The notes: generated by a model from the sequence alone, not told the origin. Shown: positions 1 to 8,893, counted from the first letter of the stretch. The stretch: 64,000 bases of DNA from Anaerovorax odorimutans (GCF_024459955.1 NZ_JANFXK010000016.1:1-64000), one strand, 5' to 3'. Translations and numbers: made by a program.

Positions 1-85
1 ATTTTCTCAAGTGAATTTCCTTCGCAAAAAGAGACATTTTCTCAAGTTATTGACACTCTACAGACATTCCTCCTCAACCCTGTTT
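1..85. other. left-edge intergenic sequence
   Basis: Short spacer downstream of the first minus-strand gene. It holds two direct copies of ATTTTCTCAAGT about 36 bp apart. No gene, terminator or promoter could be assigned. Confidence 0.3.
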
Positions 86-2200
86 TCACTGTAAGGCGCG
101 AGCCAGTTCAAAGGCGCTGCCAGTGGCGTTTCCAATGCGTCCGGGTTTTACTGCGTCGCCGATGGGATAAAGCCGCTCAAAATGCCCCGCACATTCTTTT
201 TCCAGTCCATTGCTGCTGCGTACGCCGATGGCAAGCACCGTATAATCGGCCTGGATTTCCTCCTGCACCTCATCCGTGCGGCGAAGATAGAGCATGCCTT
301 CTCCGATGCGCTCCAGCTTTCTGCCCGGCAGGAACCGCACGCCGCCTTTTTCCAGTCGCTGAATCACATCCGATGCGTTGACGGGATATGCGCCGGGAGC
401 AATCTCATCCGCCATCTCAATGATGGTGACAGTATTGCCCTGCTCCATTAAAAGCTCTGACGTTTCCAGGCCAGTCATGCCGGAACCTATAACCGCGACC
501 TCTTTGCCAGTGTACTCCCTTTCTCCCGTTAGAATCGGCGTAACCGTGGTTACTGCCTCTGATTCGGAGCCGGGAATTCTCGGTGCCACCGCCTCTCCAC
601 CAGTGGCGAGGAACACCGCATAGGGTTGATAGCTGTCGATCAGCTGTCTGGTAGCCTGGGTATTGTATTGAATATCCACGCCCAGCCGCAGAGCCTGCCG
701 GGTCAGATACTGGATCAGCCAGTCGATCTTCTCTTTGAGGGGCGGCGCTGCCGCAAGGATGAGCTGCCCGCCGGGAGCATCGCCTCGCTCCAATACGGTC
801 ACCTTGAAATCACGCGCCGCCAGCTCTACCGCTGCGGTCAGGCCCGCCGGTCCCGCACCCACGACAACCACTTGCCTTTGCCGGCCGTCCTTCGGCGCGG
901 CGGAAGGAATTTTACTTTCCCGGCAGGCACGGGGATTGACCGCGCACTCCACCGGTTTACCGTTCATAATGTTTTCCTGAAAAGATTCCATGCAGCGCAG
1001 ACAGCAGATGCACCTGTTGATGTCCTCGCTTCGTCCTTCCATAGCCTTTTTCGGCCACTTAGGGTCAGCCAAATAGGAACGCCCCATGGCAATGAAATCC
1101 TGCGTTCCCTCCGCCAGCTGCGCCTCCGCCTGCTCCGGCGTGCGGATCAGGTTGGCTGCGATGACAGGAATTTTGACCTGCTTCTTGACCTCTTTTGCCA
1201 GATACTTGCGCCAGCCAGGGGTAAAGCTGATGGGTTCACAGGAGGTCTGCGCCGTATCATAGTTGCCGCTGCTGACATTGAGTACGTCGATTCCGAATCC
1301 TTCCAGCCTCTTGGCCATCTCTACGCCCTCGTCCAGAGTGATGCCCTGGTCGGGATAACCGATCATATCGTAGAATTCTTCTACCGATAAACGCACGCTG
1401 ATGGGAAAATCCGCCCCGCATTCCCTGCGAATGCCATCGATGATTTCTTTCAGGAAGCGCATACGGTTTGTAAGCGTTCCACCGTATTCATCCTCACGGC
1501 GATTAGTATAAGGGCTTAAAAACTGTTGGATCAGATAGCCATGGGCAGCGTGAAGCTCCACTCCGTCAGCCCCCGCCTTCTTTACCCGCTTGGCAGCGGA
1601 GACGAATTGATTGATCAGGGTCTTGATCTGTGAAAGGGTCAGTGGAACGGTACTCTGGTTGCGAATCGGATTTTCCCCAAGCCCGCAGGGAACATCACTG
1701 GGAGCCAGGAGGGGTTTCATGTAGCGCTTCATCCGCTTCACAGTTTTGGGGTCGTCCATGGCGGAAGCGTCAAACTTGCTGGTGGCCTTGAAATACAAAT
1801 CCCAATAGTGGGGAATAATCCGCGCCATCCGCTCATTAAATTGCCACAGAGCCGGAAAAATAACCACATTCTGCCGCCCCGGGTGAAAGAGCTGAACGAA
1901 CATTTTTGCTCCGTGGGCATGAACCCGCTCCACCGCTTTGCTCAGCGGCTTAATATACCGGTCGTGGGACATGGACAGCATGCTGGAATGGGAGACGGCA
2001 TCCGTCTCATTGATGCGGGAACATTCCGTAATGATCAGTCCCGCTCCGCCGGCGGCCCTTTCTTCATAATAGGCGGCCAGAGCCTCGCTGACCGCTCCGT
2101 CATGCTCGGCAAGTCCCACGCACATGGCGGTCATGACCAACCGATTTTTAATCTCCACCGAACCAATATTCATTGATGTAAATAAATTAGGATATTCCAT
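86..2200 (-). CDS. NADH:flavin oxidoreductase / 2,4-dienoyl-CoA reductase-type flavoenzyme
   Basis: A 704-aa enzyme of the old-yellow-enzyme/FadH/BaiCD group: an N-terminal FMN-binding TIM barrel (about residues 5-340), a four-cysteine [4Fe-4S] region (CICCLRCMES and a later Cys), then an FAD/NAD(P)H-binding half with dinucleotide motifs VVGAGPAGL and VIGSGMTGLE. Family members pass hydride from NAD(P)H through FAD, Fe-S and FMN to reduce an activated C=C bond in the cytoplasm. HAAHGYLIQQFLSP is typical of the barrel active site. The start at 2200 was chosen because GAGGAGG lies just upstream; the frame stays open 14 codons further but without a site. It is followed on the same strand by no gene within the window; an aldehyde dehydrogenase lies upstream. 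Substrate unknown. Confidence 0.9.
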   Translation of the reverse strand: MEYPNLFTSMNIGSVEIKNRLVMTAMCVGLAEHDGAVSEALAAYYEERAAGGAGLIITECSRINETDAVSHSSMLSMSHDRYIKPLSKAVERVHAHGAKMFVQLFHPGRQNVVIFPALWQFNERMARIIPHYWDLYFKATSKFDASAMDDPKTVKRMKRYMKPLLAPSDVPCGLGENPIRNQSTVPLTLSQIKTLINQFVSAAKRVKKAGADGVELHAAHGYLIQQFLSPYTNRREDEYGGTLTNRMRFLKEIIDGIRRECGADFPISVRLSVEEFYDMIGYPDQGITLDEGVEMAKRLEGFGIDVLNVSSGNYDTAQTSCEPISFTPGWRKYLAKEVKKQVKIPVIAANLIRTPEQAEAQLAEGTQDFIAMGRSYLADPKWPKKAMEGRSEDINRCICCLRCMESFQENIMNGKPVECAVNPRACRESKIPSAAPKDGRQRQVVVVGAGPAGLTAAVELAARDFKVTVLERGDAPGGQLILAAAPPLKEKIDWLIQYLTRQALRLGVDIQYNTQATRQLIDSYQPYAVFLATGGEAVAPRIPGSESEAVTTVTPILTGEREYTGKEVAVIGSGMTGLETSELLMEQGNTVTIIEMADEIAPGAYPVNASDVIQRLEKGGVRFLPGRKLERIGEGMLYLRRTDEVQEEIQADYTVLAIGVRSSNGLEKECAGHFERLYPIGDAVKPGRIGNATGSAFELARALQ

Positions 2201-2333
2201 TTTTTCCTCCTCATAGTTAAATATAGTTTTCTTCTTAATCATCTCTTTTATAACCAGGCCATAACACGCCTTTTGCTGGCTAAAGTTACTATTATTTATT
2301 GTGACATTCTCTGATTCAAAATATACGGCACGC

Positions 2334-3701
2334 TCACTTCATCAGGAACCGAAGCAGCCTGCTTGCCTTATCTCCATAAGGCTGATATCGCATCGACAAC
2401 TCGAACAGGCCGGATTTTTTATAGATTCCCTTTCTATGGCTAAAAGTCTCAAAACTGTGTATGCCGTGGTACGCACCCATACCGCTTTGGCCAACTCCGC
2501 CAAACGCAAGTCCCTCACAGGCAATATGGGAAATCGTATCATTGACGCATGCTCCGCCAAAAGAGAGACTGTTTAATACTTTTCTCTCTGTCTCTTTGCT
2601 TGTGGTAAACAGATAAAGCGCTAGTGGCTTTTCCCTCGCCTGCACAAAGTCCTCCGCTTCATCCAAGGTTCGAAAGGTAAGCACTGGGAGCAGCGGCCCG
2701 AAAATCTCCTCCTGCATCACCGGTGAATCCGGCTTCACATCCACAAGAACAGTCGGTTCTATCTTAAGCGTTTCCGGATCGGAACGTCCGCCGCTTTTGA
2801 TCACCGTACCTTCCATAAGCCCTTGCAGGCGTTTAAAATGTTTTTGACTGATGATACGGGGATACTTGGAATTTGTGAGCGCATCTCGCACCATCCTTTG
2901 GCACTGCTCTGCAAATTCCCTGCAAAACTGTTCCGCTACAGTCTCATCTGCGAGTACATAGTCAGGGGCAATACAGATTTGCCCGCTGTTCATCACCTTG
3001 CCGTACGCAATGTTTTTGGCTGCCTCCCGTACATTTGCATCGGCTGTAATAATGCAGGGGCTTTTCCCTCCCAGCTCAAGGGTAACCGGGGTAAGATGCC
3101 GCGCAGCTTTGTCCATAACAGACCTGCCCACTGCCGTGCTTCCTGTAAAGAAAATGTAGTCAAACCGCTGTTCCAAAAGCCGTTCGCTCTCTTCTTTTCC
3201 TCCCAATACGACAGCCACGTATTCCTCCGAAAAAGCGCGGGCTACAATTTTTGCAAGCATATTCGAAGTGTGCGGAGATAACTCGGAGGGCTTCATTATA
3301 CAGCAATTCCCGGCTGCGATGGCGCCGATCAGCGGCTGGATGGCCAAAGAAAGCGGGTAGTTCCAGGGGGATATAATGAGTGCGACTCCATAAGGCTCCG
3401 CCAGCTCATAAGCTTTCCCAGGCAATCCGGTAATTCCGACCTTTTTTCGAAGAGGCTTCATCCAGCCCTTTAGCTTGCGCTCCGCAAGACGGATCTGTTG
3501 AAGCGCAAGGCCATATTCCGTAATAAAAGTTTCGTAAGGCGACTTATTCAGATCCTCCAAAAGCGCCTGATTGATTTCTTCCTCATAATAAACGAGGGCT
3601 TCCCGGAGCGCCTTTAACGCATTGATTCGATAGGAATATTCTTTTGATTTTCCGGAGCAGAAAAAAGTCCGCTGCCGTTCCAATAATCTCTCATATTTCA
3701 T
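2334..3701 (-). CDS. aldehyde dehydrogenase (class 3-like)
   Basis: A 455-aa NAD(P)-dependent aldehyde dehydrogenase. It has the short N-terminus and length of class 3/YwdH-type enzymes rather than the usual 490-500 aa. Visible motifs are IISPWNYPLSL (cofactor pocket), FFTGSTAVGRSVM (nucleotide binding), the general-base glutamate in VTLELGGKSPC and the catalytic cysteine in NSGQICIAPDYV. It oxidises aldehydes to acids in the cytoplasm. The start has GAGGTG 5 bases upstream. It sits upstream of the flavoenzyme on the same strand and is divergent from a TetR regulator. The shared 198-bp intergenic region carries an inverted repeat, so joint control by that regulator is plausible but inferred. 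Confidence 0.92.
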   Translation of the reverse strand: MKYERLLERQRTFFCSGKSKEYSYRINALKALREALVYYEEEINQALLEDLNKSPYETFITEYGLALQQIRLAERKLKGWMKPLRKKVGITGLPGKAYELAEPYGVALIISPWNYPLSLAIQPLIGAIAAGNCCIMKPSELSPHTSNMLAKIVARAFSEEYVAVVLGGKEESERLLEQRFDYIFFTGSTAVGRSVMDKAARHLTPVTLELGGKSPCIITADANVREAAKNIAYGKVMNSGQICIAPDYVLADETVAEQFCREFAEQCQRMVRDALTNSKYPRIISQKHFKRLQGLMEGTVIKSGGRSDPETLKIEPTVLVDVKPDSPVMQEEIFGPLLPVLTFRTLDEAEDFVQAREKPLALYLFTTSKETERKVLNSLSFGGACVNDTISHIACEGLAFGGVGQSGMGAYHGIHSFETFSHRKGIYKKSGLFELSMRYQPYGDKASRLLRFLMK

Positions 3702-3782
3702 CCTGACACCTCACAATTTTGCATTTGATTAATTATATAATTATAGTCTTGCAAATTATTTTTTCGCTTGTTTTGATTTTTA

Positions 3783-3868
3783 CACTTGTCTAAAATTTGA
3801 TTTTAGTTTATAATGGTTTTTACAGAAAGACAAGTGACAGAATAAAACGTATGAAAAAATTTAGACAA
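3783..3868. promoter_or_regulatory. candidate TetR operator: CACTTGTCT / AGACAAGTG inverted repeat plus a third half-site
   Basis: CACTTGTCT (3783-3791) and AGACAAGTG (3828-3836) are a perfect 9-bp inverted repeat bracketing the promoter core. A third copy, AATTTAGACAA, ends at 3868. The -35 box lies inside the left arm. This suits autorepression by the TetR protein encoded just downstream and perhaps control of the divergent aldehyde dehydrogenase. The binding protein is inferred from position only. Confidence 0.55.
3786..3814 (+). promoter_or_regulatory. sigma-A-type promoter for the TetR/EFR1 operon
   Basis: TTGTCT (3786-3791), a 17-bp spacer and a perfect TATAAT (3809-3814), about 85 bp before the TetR start codon. 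Confidence 0.75.
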
Positions 3869-3899
3869 AAATGAAAAATTGTCAAAGGAGATACCAACT

Positions 3900-4478
3900 A
3901 TGAAATATGACGTTTCGAAAAAACTGACGATCGGAGCCAGCCGCACCCTGCTTTCTCTCCAGCAGGCGATGCTGTCCTTTCTCTCCGAAAAATCCTTTGA
4001 GGAAATCGCTGTGGGTGAGCTGTGCGAGAGGGCCATGCTGCCCCGGGCTACCTTTTATAACTACTTTGATGACAAATACGATCTTCTTGAATACTGCTTC
4101 ATGACCGCACGCAAGCAGCTGGACAGCGGCTGTCAGGATGAGGGAACATGTTCTGCACGCATGAATGCGCTTATGGAAAACTGTTTTGATTTTTTAGATC
4201 GGAACAAAGAGACTGTTGAAAAGGTTCTGAAAAATAACCACCCCAACCAATATCTCATCAATCAAATTCGCTTTTACCTGCTATCCAGCATGTCGGAAGC
4301 CTTTAAAAGCAACCCGGAGTCCCACCGGTTCAAGGTGCCCTGGGAGATGGCCGCCAATCTGTACAGTCAGGTTGTGTTGATCATTTTGGAGTGGAAATAC
4401 CTGGATAAAAAGGAGTGTTCCAAAGAGCAGGCAAAGGAATATCTGCAGCAAATGGTCAGCGGAATCGACATACCATAA
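3900..4478 (+). CDS. TetR/AcrR-family transcriptional regulator
   Basis: A 192-aa one-component regulator. The N-terminal 60 residues hold a TetR helix-turn-helix: FEEIAVGELCERAMLPRATF followed by YNYFDDKYDLLEY is the typical recognition helix and following turn. The all-helical C-terminal part would bind a ligand and dimerise. ATG at 3900 is preferred over an upstream TTG at 3879 because AAAGGAG sits 9 bases before it. The first EFR1 gene follows after 25 bp, so the two are probably co-transcribed. The upstream inverted repeat makes autoregulation likely. Ligand unknown. Confidence 0.85.
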   Translation: MKYDVSKKLTIGASRTLLSLQQAMLSFLSEKSFEEIAVGELCERAMLPRATFYNYFDDKYDLLEYCFMTARKQLDSGCQDEGTCSARMNALMENCFDFLDRNKETVEKVLKNNHPNQYLINQIRFYLLSSMSEAFKSNPESHRFKVPWEMAANLYSQVVLIILEWKYLDKKECSKEQAKEYLQQMVSGIDIP

Positions 4479-4503
4479 AAAAATAAAAAGGAGTGTATTT
4501 ACT

Positions 4504-5256
4504 ATGATTTTCTATTTCAGCGGCACCGGAAACAGCCAGCTGGCGGCGAAACAGATCGCGGCGCAGCTTGGCGATGAACTTATTTCCATCAATCAATGCC
4601 TCAAAACCGGCGGCGAAAAAAAGAGCTTTTTATCTGAGCAGCCTCTGGTATTTGTAGGTCCTACCTATGCCTGGCAGATGCCCAAGGTGATGGAGCAGTG
4701 GATTCGCGACACAACCTTTGAGGGCAATCCAAATGCCTATTTTATCCTCACCTGCGGCGGAAGCATCGGCAATGCCTCCGCTTATGCAAAAAAACTCTGT
4801 GAGCAGAAGAAGCTTCGTTTTCTGGGACTGGCACCGGTGGCCATGCCCAACAATTACGTAGCGTTGTCCAATACACCGGATGAAGCGGAATGCGCGGCTA
4901 TTTTGGAAAAAGCCGAAAAGCAGATCGCAACCCTTGGCGCATTGATTCAAAAAGAAGAGCAGTTCCCCAATGCCGGAATTTCTTTAAAGGATAAGATAAT
5001 CAGCGGGCCGGTCAATGCCCTGTACTATCCGCTCCTTGTTCGTGACAAAGGCTTTTCCGCGTCAGACGCCTGCACCTCCTGTGGAAAGTGCGCACTGAGA
5101 TGCCCGTTAAACAACATCCATATGTCGAACGGGAAACCCGTCTGGAACGGCAATTGCACTCACTGCATGGCCTGTATCGGCGGCTGCCCTGCGGAAGCGA
5201 TTGAATACAAATCCGCATCCAAGGGAAACCGAAGATATTACATTATGGAAGATTAG
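4504..5256 (+). CDS. EFR1-family flavodoxin-ferredoxin fusion protein (copy 1)
   Basis: A 250-aa redox carrier. The N-terminal half is a flavodoxin-like fold with the FMN phosphate loop FSGTGNSQLAA (residues 4-14). The C-terminal 60 residues are a two-[4Fe-4S] ferredoxin with CTSCGKCALRCP and CTHCMACIGGCP. The architecture matches what is annotated as EFR1 family ferrodoxin in clostridia; such proteins are thought to shuttle electrons, and the partner is unknown. It follows the TetR gene by 25 bp. A second gene of exactly the same length and about 70% similarity lies at 6124-6876, so this is a local duplication now split by repeat DNA. Confidence 0.87.
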   Translation: MIFYFSGTGNSQLAAKQIAAQLGDELISINQCLKTGGEKKSFLSEQPLVFVGPTYAWQMPKVMEQWIRDTTFEGNPNAYFILTCGGSIGNASAYAKKLCEQKKLRFLGLAPVAMPNNYVALSNTPDEAECAAILEKAEKQIATLGALIQKEEQFPNAGISLKDKIISGPVNALYYPLLVRDKGFSASDACTSCGKCALRCPLNNIHMSNGKPVWNGNCTHCMACIGGCPAEAIEYKSASKGNRRYYIMED

Positions 5257-5280
5257 TCTGAAACGTATGTAGCTGCTGCA

Positions 5281-5520
5281 CTGCAGGAACCGGCTCATAT
5301 GAAACACTGCCCAAAAGGTAAATTGCTATTTTTATCAACATGCAGCGAAAAATCAGCTTCTTGTTGACCTTTTTTCAAGGATACAAGGCCTGAGCGCACA
5401 AAAACTCGGTCAATATGCGGTTTTGAACAGGAACAGAGCCCGCAAACCTTGAAAATACCTCAACAAGCAAACAGAAATGAACCCGTTGTTGAACAAATAT
5501 GTACATTGCTAAAAAAAGGC
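5281..5520. repeat. dispersed 240-bp intergenic repeat, family 1, copy 1
   Basis: Shares its whole length with copies at 31617-31849 and 45051-45290. Landmarks are CCGGCTCATATGAAA near the left end, AAATTGCTATTTTT, CTTTTTTCAAGGAT, and GCAAACCTTGAAAA. It contains two stem-loops: TCAACA (5335-5340) with TGTTGA (5362-5367), and TCAACAA (5460-5466) with TTGTTGA (5486-5492). No convincing reading frame. Confidence 0.85.
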
Positions 5521-5902
5521 TGAAACTTACAAATTGGTCCGATCGTGTAATTTGCGAGCCGCATCGAGTTGGTTGTGCAGTTTGCGACCAAATCCGGTTT
5601 TGAGCTTAAAATCCCGCGACCAAACAGGCAAAACTCGCAAGATGGTCGCAGAATCAATACAGTTTATTCCATATTTACCGAACCGGAACAGTCAAGAAGA
5701 GGACCTGGCGCTTTTTGCTTTGAGTTAGGCCGAAGCGGATAAAATATGTGGGTTTGCGGGTTTTACGGATTTATTTTTTGGAAATTTCCACTTAAGATTG
5801 ACCGGCAAGGGTAAGAAACGTTGAAAAAAGATCCGCTCTTACCTATTTTTTTGGATAAACGATCCGGAAATGATTTAGTGCGTTACAATGCGAAATCGAA
5901 TT
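5521..5902. other. gene-free spacer between the two EFR1 genes
   Basis: No credible CDS. The run holds several GGTCGC/GCGACC-like words around 5590-5650, a small hairpin GGTAAGA/TCTTACC near 5810-5845, and GTGGGTTTGCGGG near 5750. The last is the reverse complement of a word in the palindromic family 2 repeat (CCCGCAAACCCAC at 5903-5915). It probably consists of decayed repeat copies. Confidence 0.4.
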
Positions 5903-5948
5903 CCCGCAAACCCACAACCTTGCACGATTTTTGCGAAAGGTTACCGCA
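5903..5948. repeat. fragment of palindromic repeat family 2
   Basis: CCCGCAAACCCACAAC followed about 20 bases later by GCGAAAGGTTACCGCAG matches the right third of the family 2 elements at 31420, 31865 and 44236. The left part is missing or too diverged to recognise. Confidence 0.55.
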
Positions 5949-5961
5949 GCTCGCAAGGTAT

Positions 5962-6088
5962 ACGATTCTACCCAATTTGTACGGCGTTGCCGTAAGGTGT
6001 AGAATCGTGAAGGATGCTCGACCTGGCTCGCATCCTATACGATATTCACCATTTGTACCGGCGGCGCCGCAAGGCACAGAATGGTGAA
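5962..6088. repeat. three successive hairpins upstream of the second EFR1 gene
   Basis: Hairpin 1: ACGATTCTAC (5962-5971) pairs with GTAGAATCGT (5999-6008), enclosing TACGGC/GCCGTA. Hairpin 2: AGGATGC (6011-6017) pairs with GCATCCT (6030-6036). Hairpin 3: TTCACCATT (6045-6053) pairs with AATGGTGAA (6080-6088), enclosing the palindrome GCGGCGCCGC. Hairpins 1 and 3 share a two-tier plan with those at 33538-33662. They could form in the leader RNA of the EFR1 gene, but a regulatory role is only inferred. Confidence 0.7.
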
Positions 6089-6123
6089 AGCAGTACAAAT
6101 TATTGAGAAAGAGGGATACTTAT

Positions 6124-6876
6124 ATGGTTTTTTATTTCAGCGGTACAGGAAACAGCCAGCTGGCGGCAAAGCAGATCGCAGAGCAGCTTGGCGATGAACT
6201 TGTTTCTATTAATCAACATCTCAAAGATGGCGAAAAAAAGACGTTTCGCTCACAGCGCCCGCTGGTATTTGTCGCGCCTGTGTACGCCTGGCGCGTGCCG
6301 AAGGTGGTGGAGAAATGGATTTGCGATATGGAATTTGAGGGTAACAAAAACGCTTATTTTGTTCTGACCCGCGGCGGCAGCACCGGCGGAAACGCAGCAG
6401 CCTACGCAAAAAAACTCTGTGACAAAACCGGTATGGTTTATCAGGGCCTTGCTTCTGTACATATGCCGGAAAATTATATTGCCCTTTCCTCTGCCCCCAG
6501 CGAAAGCGAATGCGAGTCCATCATTGCCCGGGCAAAGCCTGTTTTTTCCCAGCTTGCAAGCCAAATCAGACAAGGCGAGCCTTTCACCGAGGCTTCGGTG
6601 TCCCTGGCAGACCGCTTAATCAGCGGTCCAGTGAATGTACTCTATTACCGTTTTTTCATCAAGGACAAAGGCTTCACCGTTTCCGATGCCTGCATTTCCT
6701 GCGGCAAATGCACCCGTCGATGCCCCTTAAACAACATCGACATGGTCGATGGAAAACCTGCATGGAAAGGCAACTGCACCCACTGCATGGCCTGCATCTG
6801 CGGCTGCCCTACTGAAGCGATCGAGTATAAATCCATCTCTAAAGGCAAGCGCCGCTATGATATTATGGAAGAATAG
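6124..6876 (+). CDS. EFR1-family flavodoxin-ferredoxin fusion protein (copy 2)
   Basis: A 250-aa paralogue of the gene at 4504-5256, with the same order: FMN loop FSGTGNSQLAA, then ferredoxin motifs CISCGKCTRRCP and CTHCMACICGCP. The extra cysteine in the second motif (CICGC instead of CIGGC) is a small difference from copy 1. ATG at 6124 gives the same N-terminus as copy 1 and has AGAAAGAGGG just upstream; an in-frame TTG at 6103 would add seven unrelated residues. It lies alone behind three hairpins. Role as an electron carrier is from the family; partner unknown. Confidence 0.86.
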   Translation: MVFYFSGTGNSQLAAKQIAEQLGDELVSINQHLKDGEKKTFRSQRPLVFVAPVYAWRVPKVVEKWICDMEFEGNKNAYFVLTRGGSTGGNAAAYAKKLCDKTGMVYQGLASVHMPENYIALSSAPSESECESIIARAKPVFSQLASQIRQGEPFTEASVSLADRLISGPVNVLYYRFFIKDKGFTVSDACISCGKCTRRCPLNNIDMVDGKPAWKGNCTHCMACICGCPTEAIEYKSISKGKRRYDIMEE

Positions 6877-7239
6877 GAAAAAGAATAACCCTATCCAAAT
6901 CGATATTGGTAATTAGTGGATAATGTCAAAATATCCAACTACTTAAAGCCCCTATGATACTTTCAGCAAAAAATTCGCTAAGACCTTTGTGAAAGTGTCA
7001 AAATAACGCAATCGAATCCGCTGGATTGATATTTAGCCGCTTTCGGTTCCCTAAATTCCTGTAAAAATATCAAAATTACGCTTACCTCTTTACATCCATT
7101 GACATTCGGGGTGCCCGTCCAAGGAAAAGGGCCGCGACCTGAATGAGCTTTTCCTTTACATCTATTGATATGTAGGCGTTAAGTGAGAGTGCGGTTCCCA
7201 TCCTTCACGTATAGGCCGCCTCTCCTCCGGCAAAGCAGA
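6877..7239. other. gene-free AT-rich spacer with short repeated words
   Basis: Lies between convergent genes. It contains three related words (ATGTCAAAATA at about 6917, GTGTCAAAATAACGC at about 6993, ATATCAAAATTACGC at about 7065) and two copies of TTTACATCYATTGAYAT near 7090 and 7164. No gene, RNA motif or clear terminator was recognised. Confidence 0.4.
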
Positions 7240-7830
7240 TTATCCTTCATCCCCTTCTGCTTTCGGCGGTGAAATCAGTTTATGAAGACCATAATATGCG
7301 ATGTCGCCTACGATCTCCGCCAGCTGGTCGTCCGACATGGGAAGATCGCCCCGCAGCCACGCCAAATAAGTAGAAATGGTTCCGGAAGCGTAGAATTCCG
7401 CACAGATTTCCAGCTGCGCCCTCGGAATGTCCAGGCGCTCTCCCATGGTTTCGGTCAGGCTGACCTTAAGTATATCCTTAATCTGTCCCCATAAAAAAGC
7501 ATAGGACGGTGTCCTGGCAATATGTTGATACAGCTCCAGATTGGCTTCTATCAATGCGTTCAGTGCCCGAAAGAGCGCCGCCATATCCGCAGTATCGTCA
7601 AAGAAATCGTTTTGTTCCAGATGCAGGATCAGCGCTTCCGTCTCCTGCCGTCCGAATTCATGAATAATATCTTCGATAGAATCATAGTGTAAATAGAACG
7701 TTTTTCTGTCAATATCCGCTCTCTGGGCGATTTCCGTTATGGTTATCTTTGGTGTTTCCTTTTCCAGGATCAGCGAAAGGTATGCCTCCCGAATGGCTTT
7801 TTTTGTTTTTTGTACTCTGCGATCTGTCAT
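7240..7830 (-). CDS. TetR/AcrR-family transcriptional regulator
   Basis: A 196-aa regulator. The N-terminal helix-turn-helix reads ITITEIAQRADIDRKTFYLH followed by YDSIEDII, and the C-terminal half is helical, as in the TetR subgroup with a TetR_C_7-like domain. ATG at 7830 is favoured, with GTGGGG a few bases upstream; a GTG four codons earlier (7842) is possible. It is divergent from the patatin/radical SAM operon, whose promoter lies in the 159-bp shared spacer, so it probably controls that operon. That is inferred from position. Confidence 0.82.
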   Translation of the reverse strand: MTDRRVQKTKKAIREAYLSLILEKETPKITITEIAQRADIDRKTFYLHYDSIEDIIHEFGRQETEALILHLEQNDFFDDTADMAALFRALNALIEANLELYQHIARTPSYAFLWGQIKDILKVSLTETMGERLDIPRAQLEICAEFYASGTISTYLAWLRGDLPMSDDQLAEIVGDIAYYGLHKLISPPKAEGDEG

Positions 7831-7889
7831 TTTCGACCCCACTTTTTATAAATTTGTGGAATAGTACCCACATCTGTATATTCTGGCAA

Positions 7890-7918
7890 TTGAAAAAATC
7901 ATCACTTCACATTATAAT
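7890..7918 (+). promoter_or_regulatory. promoter for the patatin/radical SAM operon
   Basis: TTGAAA (7890-7895), a 17-bp spacer and TATAAT (7913-7918), 71 bp before the patatin start codon. Confidence 0.75.
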
Positions 7919-7989
7919 ACCCATACGTAGAAAAATCAACAATTGGGACATCGTTGGTGCGCGCTAAGGCGGAAGGGAGATGAGAGACC

Positions 7990-8874
7990 ATGGAGAAAAC
8001 AGGCATTTGCGCCCAGGGAACGGGACTGGTGCTGGAGGGCGATGCACTGCGAGGCGTTTTTACGGCAGGCGTACTGGATTATTTCCTGAAAAAGGGTCTC
8101 AGCTTTCCTTATGCGGTGGGTGTTTCCGCCGGAGCATGTAATCTTCTTGGATACCTTTCCCGGCAGATGGGCTACATAAAAAACCGCATGCTCCCAAAAA
8201 AGGATTCCGCTGCTTCCCGACAGGGAATCGCGCCTCTGATCCGTACCCAAAAGTCTTTCAGCCCGGAGCAGCTTTTCTGCGAATACCCTCAGGATGAAGG
8301 TTCCTTCGATTACGAGGCCTTCTTTGCCTCCGAGACTTACAGCGAGTTCGGAGCCACCTGCTGCCGCAGCGGCCGGGTTGAATATTTTCACGAAGATCGC
8401 GACAGAGCAAGACTCAATACACTGGTTAAGGCTTCCAGTGGAATTCCTCTGTTCTCCCAGATGGTAAAGCTTGACGGGAATCGTTACCTGAGCGGCGAAC
8501 TGTCCGGGATCATCCCGATCGAAAGGGCGATTCATCAGGGCTTTAAGCGAAACGTGGTCATTTTGACAAGAAACCGCGAAAAGGGTCCCCTGATGACATC
8601 CATGCAGCGGCGGATATATGAAAAGAACTACAAAAAACATCCCCGGCTGCTGGACGCGATTATTTCCTGCCCCGCCGCATACAGGGAGCAGATCCGCCTG
8701 CTGGAACGGCTGGAGGAGGAAAAACAGGTATTTGTCATCCGCCCGGAAGCTCCGGAAGTAAGGCGTTTCGAAACGGATTATGACACTTTGCAATCTTATT
8801 ATTTGCACGGATATGAGACTGCAAAAAACTGCTGGTCCAGGCTGCAGGAATTTTTAAAAGGCCGGCAAGTATGA
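7990..8874 (+). CDS. patatin-like phospholipase family protein with altered active site
   Basis: A 294-aa protein of the bacterial patatin/YjjU group. The nucleophile elbow GVSAGACN (Ser46) is intact. The oxyanion-hole loop, normally GGGxRG, reads GDALRG (17-22). The DGG/DGA motif that carries the catalytic Asp is replaced by SGE (168-170) in RYLSGELSGIIP. Patatins cleave acyl esters with a Ser-Asp dyad, so this copy may be inactive, use another residue, or have been repurposed. It is 19 bp upstream of a radical SAM gene in an evident two-gene operon. A TetR gene is divergent. Start has GGAGATGAGAGACC upstream. Confidence 0.85.
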   Translation: MEKTGICAQGTGLVLEGDALRGVFTAGVLDYFLKKGLSFPYAVGVSAGACNLLGYLSRQMGYIKNRMLPKKDSAASRQGIAPLIRTQKSFSPEQLFCEYPQDEGSFDYEAFFASETYSEFGATCCRSGRVEYFHEDRDRARLNTLVKASSGIPLFSQMVKLDGNRYLSGELSGIIPIERAIHQGFKRNVVILTRNREKGPLMTSMQRRIYEKNYKKHPRLLDAIISCPAAYREQIRLLERLEEEKQVFVIRPEAPEVRRFETDYDTLQSYYLHGYETAKNCWSRLQEFLKGRQV

Positions 8875-8893
8875 AAGCAAAGGAGAGAGAACT

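Noticed and set aside
626-1390. 254-aa plus-strand frame
   Set aside because: Antisense to the flavoenzyme gene; no ribosome site or recognisable domain.
2201-2242. 14-codon upstream extension of the flavoenzyme
   Set aside because: GAGGAGG just before the second ATG and loss of family similarity in the extension favour the shorter protein.
5821-6087. 88-aa plus-strand frame upstream of the second EFR1 gene
   Set aside because: Built from hairpin and repeat sequence, TTG start without a ribosome site.
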